DNA of 64,000 bases from positions 1-64,000 of the forward strand of contig JAANYP010007971.1 of assembly GCA_020465985.1 (NCBI GenBank). Reading direction: 5' to 3'. Shown here piece after piece: positions 22,116-37,679 of this stretch. Position numbers and translations under genes: made by a program. The notes beneath the pieces were generated by a model, which worked only from the letters and a program-made list of their open reading frames with translations, was not told the DNA's origin and made no database searches. Each line of letters starts with the position of its first letter. Positions within the stretch are counted from its first letter, which is position 1. This DNA is from Centrapalus pauciflorus (lineage: Eukaryota; Streptophyta; Magnoliopsida; Asterales; Asteraceae).

Positions 22116-23092
22116 CTACCAGTAAGTCAATATGGCGGAACATCGGAGGTCATTACCAAGTTCATAAGAACTGGTGAAATAGCCAGGTCTAGAACAATAG
22201 ACCATCAAGGCTAGTCAAGCTGAATAAATCTATCAAATGTCTGATCAATAGTGAAAGCTTTAAGTCATAGAAGTCATGATAGCAATGAATCATAAAGCAA
22301 TGTCTGAAGAAGTCTTAAATGCAATATGAAATGATAATCAAATAGCTATCATGATCCACTGGGCAACACCGAACCATGGTGTGCACAGGTCTCAATCCAG
22401 CTGATACAATGAATGTCAATAAATCTAACATCAGCAATATATCTCAACCGGAATTTAAACATGTTCAATCTGAATATCTATAACTCACAGGTCTGGGTCT
22501 TTATCAAACAGATATTAAAATCTGCCACCTGAGTTATCTCAGGATTTTATCTTTGTCAATTCTGTTCTGTCAATCAAATCTCTGACCCGCTTTTAAGTCT
22601 TTAAGTCTTTAAATCAATGTTCAGATATTAACTGAACCTGTCCAAAATCATATTACATAAATTTCAACATTTTTAAGAAATTGTTACCTCTAAATCTTGC
22701 TAATTGATGATGATTGTTGCTTCTTGTAACCTTCAATTGTATTGATTCTCCAATTACTTGCAATTTATGATGAATTTCTTGTGGATTTGTTGAAATGACC
22801 GTATGCTTAGAGAGAGAGTAGAGAGAGAAAGTAATTTTGTATTAAATGATCATAAATGATCATTATCTTAGTTTTTATATATATCAAATTTTGTTATTTA
22901 AATTTTTAACCCACTAAACTTTTGTATTTTACATATTTTATAATTTAATCATCTTTAATAATTAATATCATATATAAAATTTAATTTCATTATTTCATTC
23001 ATAATTACCTTACAAGATAATTAATGTAAATAAATTACATTACTTGATCAAAATACTGATATTAAGACTGGACCAAATGTTAGGTTGTTACA
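22116..23092 (-). repeat. Diverged gypsy LTR fragment, minus strand
   Basis: It starts at GCTAGCTACCAG, equivalent to the middle of the neighbouring LTR (28264), and ends GTTAGGTTGTTACA, the LTR edge. It is clearly more diverged than the three main copies. The junction with 22115 joins non-equivalent LTR positions, so it arose by end joining or an unequal event. Confidence 0.75.
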
Positions 23093-23757
23093 GAATGGGC
23101 TCCACCACGCACAAACTTCGTCCTCGAAGTTAGCTATGTTCGAACAGACTGGGATAAGTAGCTTTCATGACATCTCTGGATTCCCAAGACTGATGCGAAC
23201 CTTTGTGGTGTTTCCACTGGACGAGCACCATCTGTATATCCTTGTTTCTAAGCTTCTTGATTTTCGAGTCCAGAATACGTTCTGGCTCTTCAACCACTCT
23301 AAGCTTCTCATCAATTTGCAAGTTAACATGTGGTATTTGAACTTCTCTTTCATCAGCTAGACTTTTTCTTAGATGACTGACATGGAATACAGGATGTATT
23401 CCAGATAAGTCCGCTGGCAGTTCAAGACGATAAGATTGATTTCCTATCTTTTCGACAATCTTGAACGGACCGATGAATCTCGGAGCTAGCTTGTTTCGCT
23501 TTATGAATCTCACCACATTCTTTATTGGGGATACTTTCAGCATCACCCAATCGTTAACTGCAAAGCTTATTGATCTGTGTCAATTATCATAATATGACTT
23601 CTGCCTGCTTTGAGCTTCAAGAATGTTCCTTCTGACGAGTTGAATCTTCTCATGAGTCAACTGTAGAAGGGCAGGACCCGCTATAGGTGATTCACCTGTT
23701 TCGCGCCAACAGGTGGGAGTTCTGCACTTTCTTCCGTATAGAGCTTCAAAAGGATCT
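23093..23757 (-). pseudogene. pol: Gypsy pol 3' end (integrase C-terminus and chromodomain), minus strand
   Basis: Reading leftward from 23757, it encodes the integrase tail from PFEALYGRKCRTPTCWRETGE through a GPFKIVEKIGNQSYRLELP block to a chromodomain (MVLVQWKHHKGSHQSWES) and a stop at 23130-23132. A TGA at 23577-23579 replaces an Arg codon. The frame is cut off at 23757, where the Met-Ala-Pro that normally precedes PFEALYG is missing. The chromodomain marks it as a chromovirus; in the family it reads histone marks to guide integration. It belongs with the diverged LTR at 22116-23092, as the 3' end of a minus-strand element. Nonfunctional. Confidence 0.85.
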
Positions 23758-23799
23758 AAACATGAAACAGCGACGGTCCATATGGATTGCTTCAGTTTG
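23758..23799. other. Junction filler between two gypsy fragments
   Basis: About 42 bp join the minus-strand pol fragment to the plus-strand one. The last 21 bp (23779-23799, CATATGG...CAGTTTG) are identical to part of the gypsy leader found at 19511, 27606 and 35020. This looks like templated filler at a repaired break. Confidence 0.5.
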
Positions 23800-25551
23800 T
23801 AAATACCTTGATCTAAGTTGTCTATTGTGATTGATGTTGAAATTGCTAAGTAACACATTAGTTAGCGTAGATCATGTGTATCATGATTGTACTTTAGTGA
23901 TTGAGGAGGTAGTACTCAATCCTGACTTGATTTCAATAGAGATCGGTGATTTGATACGATAATTAGAAAGATCTTATTAAATATATGTGACAAGACGCAT
24001 GTAGTTTGCAATGAAGGAAAAATAAAGATAACTACGCCGAAAGGAGGCGAGAGAATTGTATATATGAGTATTGGAGAAGTGGGGATCAATGTCTAAAGTT
24101 AATTGTTAGGTCCCGAAAGCTGATTGCTTAGGGCTGTGAGTTTTGTTTGGTATATGTTATTGATACCAAGACTTGTCTGGTGTGCCGCTTGAATGACAAG
24201 TGAAATTTTGTGTTGACTTGATCCCTAGAGCTCCTTCAATAGCTTGTTGTTCGTATCGGTATGCATCTACTGAAAGGTAAAGAGATGATGAAACAACTTT
24301 AGGAGTTATCAAATAAGGGCTTCGTTAGATTGAGTTCTTTGCCGAGGGGAGCCTGATATTGTTTATAAAACAGAGGATGTCATAATGAGAATGTGTATAG
24401 ATTAACATGATTTGAACAAATTGACTATAACAAGTAAGTATTCGCTGCCAGGAATTGATGATTATTGATCAGTTGCAAGGGGTTGATTATTATTCAAAGA
24501 TTGATTTATGTTCAGGATATCACTAGTTGAAAGATTTGTAAGGAGAAAATACTGAAAATGGATTTCAGGGATAGTTACGAGTATTTTGTTATGCCATTTG
24601 GGATAGCCAACACCCCAACTATTTCATGGACATTATGAATAAAGATTTGTATATCAATGTTGGGGGAAAATCTGTAATCGTAATTATCGATGATATGTTG
24701 GTATAAGTTTATAGTTGAATATGTCAAATCATGAGTTATGATTATAATAGATTATATTTTGGGATATGTGATTTCTGGAAGTGGATCTCGGAGGATTCTG
24801 CTAAAAAGGGGAGTGATTGAGAATTTGAAAGTTGTCTCGCAGTATTGAAAGAATTAAGAAGTTTTCTACGATTGGTAGATTGTAGACAACTTGATTAATT
24901 CGGTATATTATATATACGGACTCAAGAAGGTTATTGCTAGAAAGAATTGCACAAGTGTGCATGAGTAAGGTTAACATTATTGCCATGGTATTCTAGAATT
25001 GATTATATCTTATTAGAGGAGTTGTTTCATGTTCAACTTTTGGTTCGCTTTACAAGTAGGATTATGCAATCATATAGCTATGAGTACAGCTTATCGACCT
25101 CGACAAATGGTCAAAATGAATGAACTATTTTCATATTTGAATACATGATGAGATCATGTATTTTGGATTTAAGTATCAACAAAAAGGAACAAGTTAGCAC
25201 AATGGTGTATTGGTTCATTGAGAATAACAGAAAAGTTAGGAATCTGTTATCTCATTTGGAATTATTTAAGGAAATGTCGAAATAGCACTTGGTGTTTTAT
25301 TGGAAAAGCTTTATGTAATCTTCACAACTGGTAACGAAGATTAGGCTGATGATACTGAATTAGAAATCATGAAGGGTTAGTATATTTTGAAAAGTCGGAA
25401 TATATTATGAATATTGTGGTAATGAAGAATAAGAAACAAAGAGATTGAAATGGTGCTGGTACATTGGGAGCATCATAAGGGAGCCAAACATACATGGGAG
25501 ACGAAAGTTGACATGTTAAGGAAATATCCACAGCTGTTTGAAGTCAAATAA
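23800..25551 (+). pseudogene. pol: Decayed gypsy pol (protease to chromodomain), plus strand
   Basis: No long frame remains, but pieces line up in order with G4 pol: protease C-terminal part (23800-24090, with VVLNPDLISIE and an IKITTPKGGE piece), RT (about 24295-24700, with MPFG and IIDDMLV), an integrase piece near MSTAYRPRQ (25076-25110) and the chromodomain end with a stop at 25549-25551. Many stops and frameshifts are present, and internal parts are missing, since 1.75 kb covers what takes about 3.3 kb in G4. The GCGTGGTGGAGCCCATG block before the 3' LTR is retained. It is much older than its neighbours. Confidence 0.75.
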
Positions 25552-25588
25552 CTTCGAGGACGAAGTTAGAGCGTGGTGGAGCCCATGT

Positions 25589-27582
25589 TGTAACATCCTC
25601 GAATTCAATTACTGTAATTTGGATCTATTTAGGCGAATAATTTGTAATTAAGTTAAATTATGAGCAACTATTATGTATTTGGGATATTTAGAAAGTTTGT
25701 TGTTAATTTAAGAAAATTTGAACTCTGAATTATTACTATGGAGCATTAAGATTATAAAAGTTAGTAATGATAAATTTAAGAATAAATCAGTATTTTATGG
25801 AACCGGTTAAGTTGAGGGGTAAAACGTGAAAAATGGTGAAAATGGGAATAAAAAGGATAAAAACTCTCATTTTCCATAAGTCACTCTCTCTCTACAACTT
25901 TCTCTCTCTAGATTCTCTCTACATCTCTCTAAGATATCTCACAAACCGACCGTCCGATTATCGAGATTTATACGTCATCGGAAAGATCTCGAGGAGTACA
26001 ACAACAATCTACGGTTGGATTTTCGATTCCATACGAATTGAGGTAAGAATCGACCCTTTTAAGTTTGTTTATTTCAGTTTTGAAGAACTTAGATTCGAAT
26101 CTGCCATTTTTACGTGATTTGGAGCTAGTTTTGCTTGAAATCTTGCAAGAATGTGATAGTATATGTGTAATAGAATCAAACCTAGGTATAATACTTGATA
26201 TATTCATGATTTTAGGCTTTGAAATGAAGGATTTAAGTTGTAAAGATGAACAAACTCGAAAATACCAAGAACACAGTCGAAATGCAAGAACAAACTCGAT
26301 TTTTGTACTAATTCGAGCATGAATTCGAGTTTGACACCATAGATTCGAATCTAAGGCCCTAGATTCGAATATGGTTCGAATCTATCCTTAGGAGTTCGAG
26401 TTTAGTCATTAAATTCGAAGGAAATTCGAATTTAACCACTGAAATTCGAGTTTAATGCCTAAAATTTAGAAATCTACTCTCTAAACTCGAGTATTTTGAA
26501 TAAAACTCATAAATAACACATAAAATGACAAGAGTTATTCAAAGGACAAGGTGTGAACTTGAAATGGGTTCAAATTTAGTTGTAGTTCGAATTTGGACAT
26601 AGACCCGAAATGGGGAAAAATATTGCAAAACTTACGAAACTTGGTTTTATTTAAATGGTTTTTGACTCGAAATATTGTTGTAACTAATTTAACAGGTCCC
26701 TTGTGGTGTTGTTTAACCCACAGTGGGGTACTTGGCGGATCCGGTTGAAAGCCCGAGGAGAAATGATATCGGTTAAAAGTTTAATTACGCACCCACTGTG
26801 AGTACAGTAGATTTCACATGTTTATATCTGTTTTATGTTAAGCTTTGCCTGCTGAGACCTGTTGCTTCAATTATTTGTTTGGAATTCTACTAACTTGCGT
26901 AGATTTAGATGCACATTCCTACTTGTTGCATGTCCTTTCGATTGTTGTGCATCTATTGATGGACCGGTGGGTCGCATCGATTACTCTGATGTTACTGTGC
27001 TATATGACCTGGAGCTGATCCACTCCTAGGCCCGGTAGGCAGTATGTCATCCCCGATCGTACGTTTGTCTCAGATGGTATGTTTAAATGCCGAGCTGTGG
27101 GCTCGAAGGAGCTGCGGCTCTGGTCCGTACTTTGTGTACGAAGAGGATATCCGATGTTGGTCATCTGTGTTATCCTTGGGCTTCATAAAAATTTATAAAA
27201 TGCGTAATCTTTGTATTCACTAAGCATTCGCTTGTCCCGCAGTTGTTTATTTTTATCTTACAGGAAAAGGAAAATCTGCAGCGGGACCTTCTAGTTAGGT
27301 CGTGTGGGAAGGTTTGGAAGACATCTGCTATTTAATCGGTAATTATGTTGTGGGACAAAACCTATAATATATTTGGGATGATTGTAATAAACTTTTGAGT
27401 CTATAGACTTAGAATTGGGTACCTTGTAGCACCGTAGGGTGTTTATCACTGGTGCACTACTTTATATTATGTGATTTAATGCTTCCGCACTTAAATTAGG
27501 TTATCAGATAATTATGAAATGTTATGTTGGGATTAATCCTGGGTGTTTTGTAATTGGTGGTTGTTGTGGCAAGGTTGTCACA
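25589..27582 (+). repeat. 3' LTR of the decayed plus-strand gypsy (1994 bp)
   Basis: It starts TGTAACATCC directly after the pol tail and ends GGTTGTCACA. It has a CT-rich region at 25880-25940 and TTCGAATC-type motifs at 26085-26470. Its right half is duplicated at 18495-19487. Confidence 0.75.
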
Positions 27583-27686
27583 CGAGATGGTTGCATTCCA
27601 GGATACATATGGATTGCTTCAGTTTGAGACCAAGTATTACTCTCGTAATACTTGATTCACTCAAACTATGGGCTCTGATACCATCC
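27583..27686 (-). other. Leader/PBS scrap, second copy
   Basis: Same content as 19488-19591: 19 bp of unassigned DNA, then gypsy leader with the reverse-complement PBS at 27671-27683. It lies outside the left LTR of G2, where a target duplication would be expected. Confidence 0.8.
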
Positions 27687-28941
27687 TGTGAAGACCTCCC
27701 CTTACAGGGCAGTCCTCAGAGTCTAGGTCCCACATTATGCAACACGATATCAATCATAACTAAGATAGAGTAATTTAAGTTGCGGAATTTCAGATTACAA
27801 GTACAAACATTAGGATAAGTTTAATATAATTTTAGTTCAGATTACAATTTTCAAATTAAACTTATAAAGGGTACGAGACTAATCTAATTCATGTCATCAT
27901 ACAATCAAATCAAGTCTACCTAGACCACCACAATTATCATCTGCCAATCAGTACCGAAGGGTTTGTTGAGTAGTGGTCTATAGAAAACCTCAATCTTGAT
28001 CTTGTAAGACCTAAGAACTAGGTCCAGCAGGTGACTTTCCTTTATCTTTTCCTGTAAAAAGGTCAAATAGCAACTGTAAGCAAAGCTTAGTGAGAATATA
28101 GATTTTCAGATTCACATGCATTAATCAAGCGGATCATGGGTCAAAGCGTGATATGTCTGGACTGCCGCTACAGCCACTCATGATTGAGACATAGAATTCA
28201 TAGAATTGGATGATGTTCAGCCCACGCTCACGCTTTTAGTGGAAACTATCCACTTATGCTGGGCTAGCTACCAGCGGTCTTCATGGGGGAACATCGGAGT
28301 GTCTATACCAAGTTCAATAGAACTGGCGAAGTAGCATGGTCTAGAACAATAGACCAACAAGGCTAATCATGCTAAGCTGAATCAATATGTCAAAGATGCG
28401 AGTAATAATGAAAGCATAAGTCATCAAGGTCATGATAGCAATAAACTCATAGCAATATCTGAACTGAATTATAAATACAATGTCATGCGAAGTGATAAGT
28501 CAAATAGCCATCATGATCCACAGGGCATCACCGAACCATGGTGTGCACAGGTCACAATCCAGCTGAGCATTCATGAATGTCAAATAATCTATCATCAACA
28601 ATATATCTCAATCGAAAGTCTAGCATGCAAAAACTGAATATCTATAACTCACAGTTTCTTGGTCGTTTCAAGCAGATTTATAATCCAGCACCTGAGTTAT
28701 CCCAGGATTTATCTTTAATCTTGATCTATCTGATCTCTGGCTTTTCTTTTCTAATCAGTGACCCACTTTCAGTATCTTTAACTCTATGTTCAGGTTTTAA
28801 CTGAACCTGACCAGAATTTATCATATCGTATCATTAGCTTTAAGTTTTTAAATCATTATCTTATCTGATCTGATTACGGATAACTCATTAATATCTGTTA
28901 GTTCCTTTTCTTTGTTTCTTTGAATTCTCAAAGATATGTAT

Positions 28942-29014
<73 letters not shown>

Positions 29015-30206
29015 TGTTGCTTTATCAATCTTTAAATCACTAATATCATTTATTCATGGTTCTTGTATTTATAAAATAATATTTATTTGTGATGTTAAAA
29101 TATTAAAATCAATGGCTCGGATTCGGATCCTTTAATTTCGGACCATCCGGATTGGTCATCCGGATTCGGACCAACCCGGACCAAACACCCGGATTCGGAC
29201 ATAACCGTAATGGGTCAGCCGGATTCGGACCGGGCTGAACCAAAAATGAGTGATCCGAATTAGGTATGAAATGGGATCCGAAAATAAGTATTACAACCGA
29301 ATCATAGGGTCCGAGACAAAAGGGATCCGAATTGGTGCTTCTTATCCGAATTCGGACTCAGCCGAATTCGGATCCCACACATTCATAATTTCCCAGATTT
29401 TGTTCTTCATTTTCTTAACTTTATGCATACGGATTTTTCATAAAATTTATAACAAGTTATTTCTATTAACATGCAACTTAAGATAATGTTATATTATCAT
29501 TATTAGGTTGATTTTATATCATTTTCCCCATCAAAAACATCATAAAAATAGCAAGATCATCCAAATTATACTATTTTTGTCAAGAACACTAACTTTTCAA
29601 AAATTACATATTTCTTCTTTATTTGAATGATTCAACCCACCATTTGTGTTTATATGACTTCTATTAACTTAGATTCATCATATTCTAGTAAAATTTCATA
29701 CATGCAACACATAAATTTCTTGTTTTAATCATAGGTTTCGGTTTTTATATAAACCGAACCAAAATACATACAACTTCAAAATTTAACTAAAGATTACCTT
29801 GAATCTTTGTAGTTTGATGATGAATGGTGATTGTTGTAACCTTCACTTGTATTGATTCTTCAATTAATGGAAAATTTATTAGAATTTTGATCAATTTTGG
29901 AGGATGGCCGTGAGATGAGAGAGAGTAGAGAGAGAAAGTATTTTTGCATCAATGATCTTAAATGATCATTATATTAGTTAATATATGTAACTTAGTTATA
30001 TTTGTAGTTTAACCCACTATACTTTTGTATTTTACATCTCTTTTGTTTTACTCATTTTAATTATATCATAGATATAATTTAAAATCATATTTGCTTAATT
30101 AAATTTTCATTCTTAATTAATATTTGCAACCTAAATAATATAACAAAATTACATTATTATATCAAAATCAAGCGTTACATGATTGATCAAAAGTTAGGTT
30201 GTTATA
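27687..30206 (-). repeat. Left (3') LTR of G2, 2520 bp
   Basis: Begins TGTGAAGACC; ends GGTTGTTATA, where the right LTR has GGTTGTTACA, so the terminal CA is mutated. Contains the TA run at 28938-29011 and the CGGATTCGGA patch at 29115-29380. Confidence 0.9.
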
Positions 30207-30243
30207 GAATGGGCTCCACCACGCACAAACTTCGTCCCCGAAG

Positions 30244-33200
30244 TTAGCTATGTTCGAACAGACTGGGATACGTAGCTTTCATAACATCTTTTGATTCCCA
30301 AGACTGATGCGAACCCTTGTGGTGTTTCCACTGGACGAGCACCATTTGTATCTCTTTATTACGAAGCTTTTTGGTCTTCGAGTCCAGAATACATTCTGGC
30401 TCTTCAACCACTCGAGCTTCTCATCAATTTGCACATTAACGTGTGGTATCTGTACCTCTCTTTCATCAGCTAGACTCTTTCATAGATGACTAACATGGAA
30501 TACAGGATGTATTCCAGCTAAGTCAGTTGGCAGTTCAAGACGATAAGATTGATTTCCTATCTTTTCAACAATCTTGAACGGGCCGATGAATCTCGGAGCT
30601 AGCTTGTTCCTCTTTATGAACCGGACCACATTCTTCATTGGAGATACTTTCAGCATCACCCAATCGTTAACTGCGAAACTGATCGATCTGTGACGATTAT
30701 CGTAATACGACTTTTGCCTGCTTTGAGCTTCTAGGATGTTCCTTCTGACAAGTTGAATCTTATCATGAGTCAACTGTAGAAGTGCCGGACCTGCTAAAGG
30801 TGATTCACCTGTTTCGCGCCAACAGGTGGGAGTTCTGCACTTTCGTCCGTATAAAGCTTCAAAAGGAGCCATCTTAATCGTGGAATGATAACTGTTGTTG
30901 TATGAGAATTCAACCAAAGGTAAATGGTCATCCCAGTTACCACCCAGATCAAGAATGCAGGCACGGAGCATATCTTCCAGAGTTAGGATTGTGCGTTCAC
31001 TTTGGCCATCTGCATTAGGGTAATAAGCTGTACTCATTGAGATTCGAGTACCCATCCCGTCTTGCAGTGCTTTCCAAAATTTTCGAAGTGAAACGACTAT
31101 CACGATCAGAGACGATAGATTTTGGCACACCGTGACGTGAAATAACTTCGGTGATGTACATCTGTGCCAATCTATCAAGAGAGTATGTCTCTTTCATCGG
31201 TATGAAATGTGCTGACTTCGTTAATCGATCCACGACTACCCAGTTGGAGTCGTGTTGTCTCTTGGTCTTTGGCAATTTCGTGACAAAGTCCATGGTTATA
31301 TGCTCCCACTTCCACTCAGGAACTGGCAGTGGTTGCATATCCCCGAAGGGCTTCTGGTGTTCTGCCTTAACCATTTGACATACTATGCAGCTTTCAACGA
31401 ATTGACCGATGTCTTTCTTCATTCCTGGCCACCAATAATCAGCTTTCAGATCGAAATACATCTTTGAGCTGCCAGGATGAATGGATAACTTGGACTGATG
31501 GGCTTCAGATAGAAGAGTGTTGCGGATAGAACCATATTTAGGAATCCAGATTCGGTTTCCCTTGAGACATTGAAGTCCCAAATGATTCATAGATAGAAAT
31601 TGAAGTTCCCCTTTGAGATTTTCATAACAGATGTTCTCTTCTTTCAATGCTTCAGCTTGAGCAGATTTAATATTTTCAATGAGATCAGAAGAGAATACAA
31701 TTGGAGTCAGGGCATAGCAACACTTTTCCGGATAGACTTTTCTACTCAATGCATCCGCGACCACATTGGCTTTGCCGGGATGATATAGGATCTCGCAATC
31801 ATAGTCCTTGATAAGCTCCAAGGACCGACGCTGTTTCATGTTCAGATCCTTTTGAGTAAACAGATGTTTAAGGCTTTTATGGTCGGTGTAAAGCTGACAC
31901 CGAGTCCCATAAAGATAATGCCGCCAAATTTTCAATGCAAAGGTAACAGCAGCCAACTCAAGATCATGAGTTGGTGCACTTTTCTCGTAATCCTTCAACT
32001 GCCTTGAAGCGTAGGCAATGACCTTTCCCCTTTGCATGAGGACACAACCTAAACCTGTACCAGATGCATCGCTATAAACGACGAAGTCATCATTGCCCTG
32101 TGGTAAGGCTAGGATCGGCGCTTGAATAAGCTTCTGTTTCAGAATGTCGAATGCCTCTTGCTGTTTATCGGCCCATACGAAAGGTGTATTCTTTCGTGTT
32201 AGCATCGTAAGTGGCACAACAATCTTTGAGAAGTCCTTAATGAATCGCTGATAGTAACCGGCCAATCCAAGGAAACTTCTGATTTCGGAGGCATTGCGAG
32301 GCGTTTGCCATTTTTGAACGGCCTCGACTTTGTATGGATCAACGGAGATGCCTTCGCCAGATACAACATGGCCAAGGAATTGAATCTATAAAGAAATCAA
32401 AGTAGAATTCAAGTTTTGAAACAACGAACGCTTTAAGAAATTACTCGAGACTATGTAAGATTTTTACCTGTCTGAGCCAAAACTCGCACTTTGAGAATTT
32501 TGCATAGAGTCTTTCATTTCTCAATAACTCTAGCAATTGACGTAGATGAACAACATGATCAGCCTCCGTTTTGGAGTAAATCAGAATATCGTCTATGAAT
32601 ACGATAACTGACTTATCCAGCATTGGTCTGCACACGCGATTCATGAGATCCATGAACGCCGTTGGTGCATTCGTTAAACCGAAAGGCATTACGAGAAACT
32701 CGTAATGACCATATCTTGTTCGGAAGGCTGTCTTTGGAATATCCTCATCTTTAACTTTCAGCTGATGATACCCAGAACGAAGATCGATTTTTGAGAAGTA
32801 GCTGGCTCCTTGTAGCTGATCAAATAGATCATCGATTCTGGGCAGAGGATATTTATTCTTGATTGTGACTTTGTTCAATTCACGATAGTCGATGCACATT
32901 CGGAGAGTTCCGTCTTTCTTCTTTACGAACAAGACAGGTGCACCCCACGGAGATGAACTCGGTCGGATAAATCCCTTCTCTAACAGATCTTGCAGTTGCT
33001 TTGACATTTCCTGCATTTCTGCAGGAGCAAGTCTGTATGGGGCTTTAGCGATGGGAGCCGCACCAGGAACTAAGTCAATCCCGAATTCAACTTGTCGTTC
33101 CGGTGGCACTCTAGAAATGTCATCAGGGAATACGTCTGGGAACTCATAGACGATCGAAATATCAGATACAGATTTCTTGTTGGATTCCGAGGTAGACTCA

Positions 33201-34900
33201 GACGAGACATAACAAAGATAAGATTCGTGTCCCTTTGAAAGATACTTACGCGCTTTCTCAACCGATATAAAACAATGAGCACCTTTACGCTTGTCGCCTT
33301 TGATCTCTAACACTCGGCCGTCTGAAGTCTTGATTCGGATGATTCGGCGGTTGCAGACGATTGTAGCCTCGTTGTTCGTTAACCAATCCATGCCGATGAT
33401 GACGTCGAACTCTTTTAACGGTATTGGGATAAGGTCGAGGTTGAACACAACGTGATTGACAAGTAATGTGCAATTTCGGTAAACGGAATCAGCCATAACG
33501 TAATTGTTACTGGCTGTCTCTATATCAAGTATAACAGGAAGCTTCGAAGGAAACTTAGATAATCTTTGCGCAAAAGTAGTCGAGATGTATGAACGGCTTG
33601 CACCGGAATCGAATAACACACGCGCAGGTATTGAATTTAGTAAAAACGTACCGGTAACCACATCCGGGGTTTCTTTCGCTTCCTCCGCCGTTATTTGGAA
33701 GGCACGGGTCCTAACAGTTGGAGTTGCGGCTGAGCTTTTCATTGTAGAACCTCCAGCTGATGACTGTGATTGACCTCGTTGTCCACTGTGGCACTGATAC
33801 ATGAAATGTCCACGCTTTCCGCATTTAGCACAACCAAGACCTCGCTGGGGGCACTCTTCTCTACTATGACCGATCCTGCTACACACATAACACGTGACGT
33901 CGTCTGGATTACATAATCCCATATGCGATTTTCTGCATCTCTTGCAGAATCGTGGTTCATTTGTAAGCGAGTAAGCTTGAGCTTTTTGTGGCGAGCTGTA
34001 CTGTTGAGACTGCTGGGGCTGCTGAGTCTGAGATTTATTTGGTTTGAAGAATCTGCCGAATCTTTGCTTCTTTGGAGGAGATGGACAAGTCGGGTTCGTT
34101 GATGGAGCGTAGAGTTGATCGTCGTACTCTAAATATCCCCTCTCAATCTGCCTTGCCGCTTCAACCATTTCAAGATAAGAATTATACTTTATCGCGCTCA
34201 TTGGGTGTCGATATCTCGGGTTAAGTCCTCCACGAAATCGGTTCATCTTTCTTTCTTCAGTAGCTACTTGATAGGAAGAATATCCACAAAGCCGTGAGAA
34301 TTCGTGCTCGTACTCATCTACAGTCTTGGTGCCTTGGGTTAACTGCATCAGTTGAACCTCCATCTTGTCTTGTTGATCAGCAGGACAATACTTCGCGTTG
34401 AACATTTCAAGAAACTGGTCCCATTCTAGAGTCTGGATGACCTCCTCGCCATAAATACTTCTCTGGGTCTTCCACCAGGCACGGGCAGCACCCACGAACA
34501 GAGCAGATGCATAACTCACTTTCTTTGACTCCAAGCAATCGGAGATTCTGAAGATTTCTTCAGTGTGACTGATCCAATCCATCGCCTGAATTGGATTGAC
34601 TGTACCCTCGAAGTTAAGGGCACCGCTTGCTTTAAAATCCTTGAACTTACAGCCTTTCGGCTGCTCAATTTGGACATTCGGGGTAGAGTTATCAGAATCA
34701 GATTCATCATTCTGGATTTGTTTATCTTTTCTTTTATTCTTTTTGTCAGCGCATCTTTTTGCTTCGGCCTCATCTCTAGCCTGAAGCTGTTCTTGCATAT
34801 TCTTATTTTGTTGTTCAGTATGTTGGGCTAATAGTTGTTGCATCATTTCAAACATTTGTTGCGGGGTCATGTTGTTGGGAATATCACCTGATCCTGACAT
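30244..34900 (-). pseudogene. gag-pol: Gag-pol of G2 with an RT intron, one frameshift and one nonsense codon
   Basis: The start is the ATG at 34900. Exon 1 (34900-32468, 811 codons) has the retrotransposon gag domain, two zinc knuckles ([28 protein letters not shown]), an aspartic protease ([13 protein letters not shown]) and RT up to [10 protein letters not shown] and CEFWLRQ. After the 82-nt intron, exon 2 resumes with the IQFLGHVVS block, the rest of RT, RNase H, the HHCC integrase N-terminus, the integrase core, the GPY/F-like tail and a chromodomain ending at 30244. An extra A near 31080 shifts the frame inside the integrase core. A TGA at 30480-30482 cuts off the chromodomain. Without these two lesions it would encode a full chromoviral polyprotein acting in the particle and then in the nucleus. 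As it stands, it is not functional. Confidence 0.9.
32386..32467 (-). other. Intron in the RT of G2 (82 nt)
   Basis: On the minus strand, CAG|GTAAAAATC opens it and CTTTATAG closes it. It has phase 0, contains a stop if read through, and sits between FWLRQ and IQFLGH of a highly conserved RT stretch. G4 has an 89-nt intron at the identical codon boundary. Confidence 0.8.
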
Positions 34901-35083
34901 CTTTACTGAAAATTAAAATCATTTAACTATCAGTTTATAGACTTAGATCTATGTACCCTTTTTCCCATCCTAACAGTCTGTACATCCTATCTCAGTTCAA
35001 ACCACCTAAATGATTGATACATATGGATTGCTTCAGTTTGAGACCAAGTATTACTCTCGTAATACTTGATTCACTCAAACTAT

Positions 35084-35097
35084 GGGCTCTGATACCA
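35084..35097 (-). other. PBS of G2
   Basis: The plus strand reads GGGCTCTGATACCA, complementary to the iMet primer site, three bases from the LTR at 35101. The leader 34901-35083 has no coding content. Confidence 0.9.
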
Positions 35098-35100
35098 TCC

Positions 35101-37651
<2,551 letters not shown>

Positions 37652-37679
37652 CGATCATCCCAGACTGGATCTTCGAGAC
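37652..37679 (-). pseudogene. 28-bp scrap of copia B ORF3 between G2 and G4
   Basis: On the minus strand it continues the ORF3 reading interrupted at 46454 (residues VSKIQ-GMI, equal to SKIQSAMI in copia A). The last five bases, GAGAC, are the left target duplication of G4. Confidence 0.85.

Noticed and set aside
22116..23092. Treating this as the end of the LTR at 19592
   Set aside because: It restarts at an internal LTR position and is far more diverged, so it is a separate LTR fragment.
24801..24986. 61-residue minus-strand frame
   Set aside because: Lies across decayed plus-strand gypsy pol; no similarity of its own.
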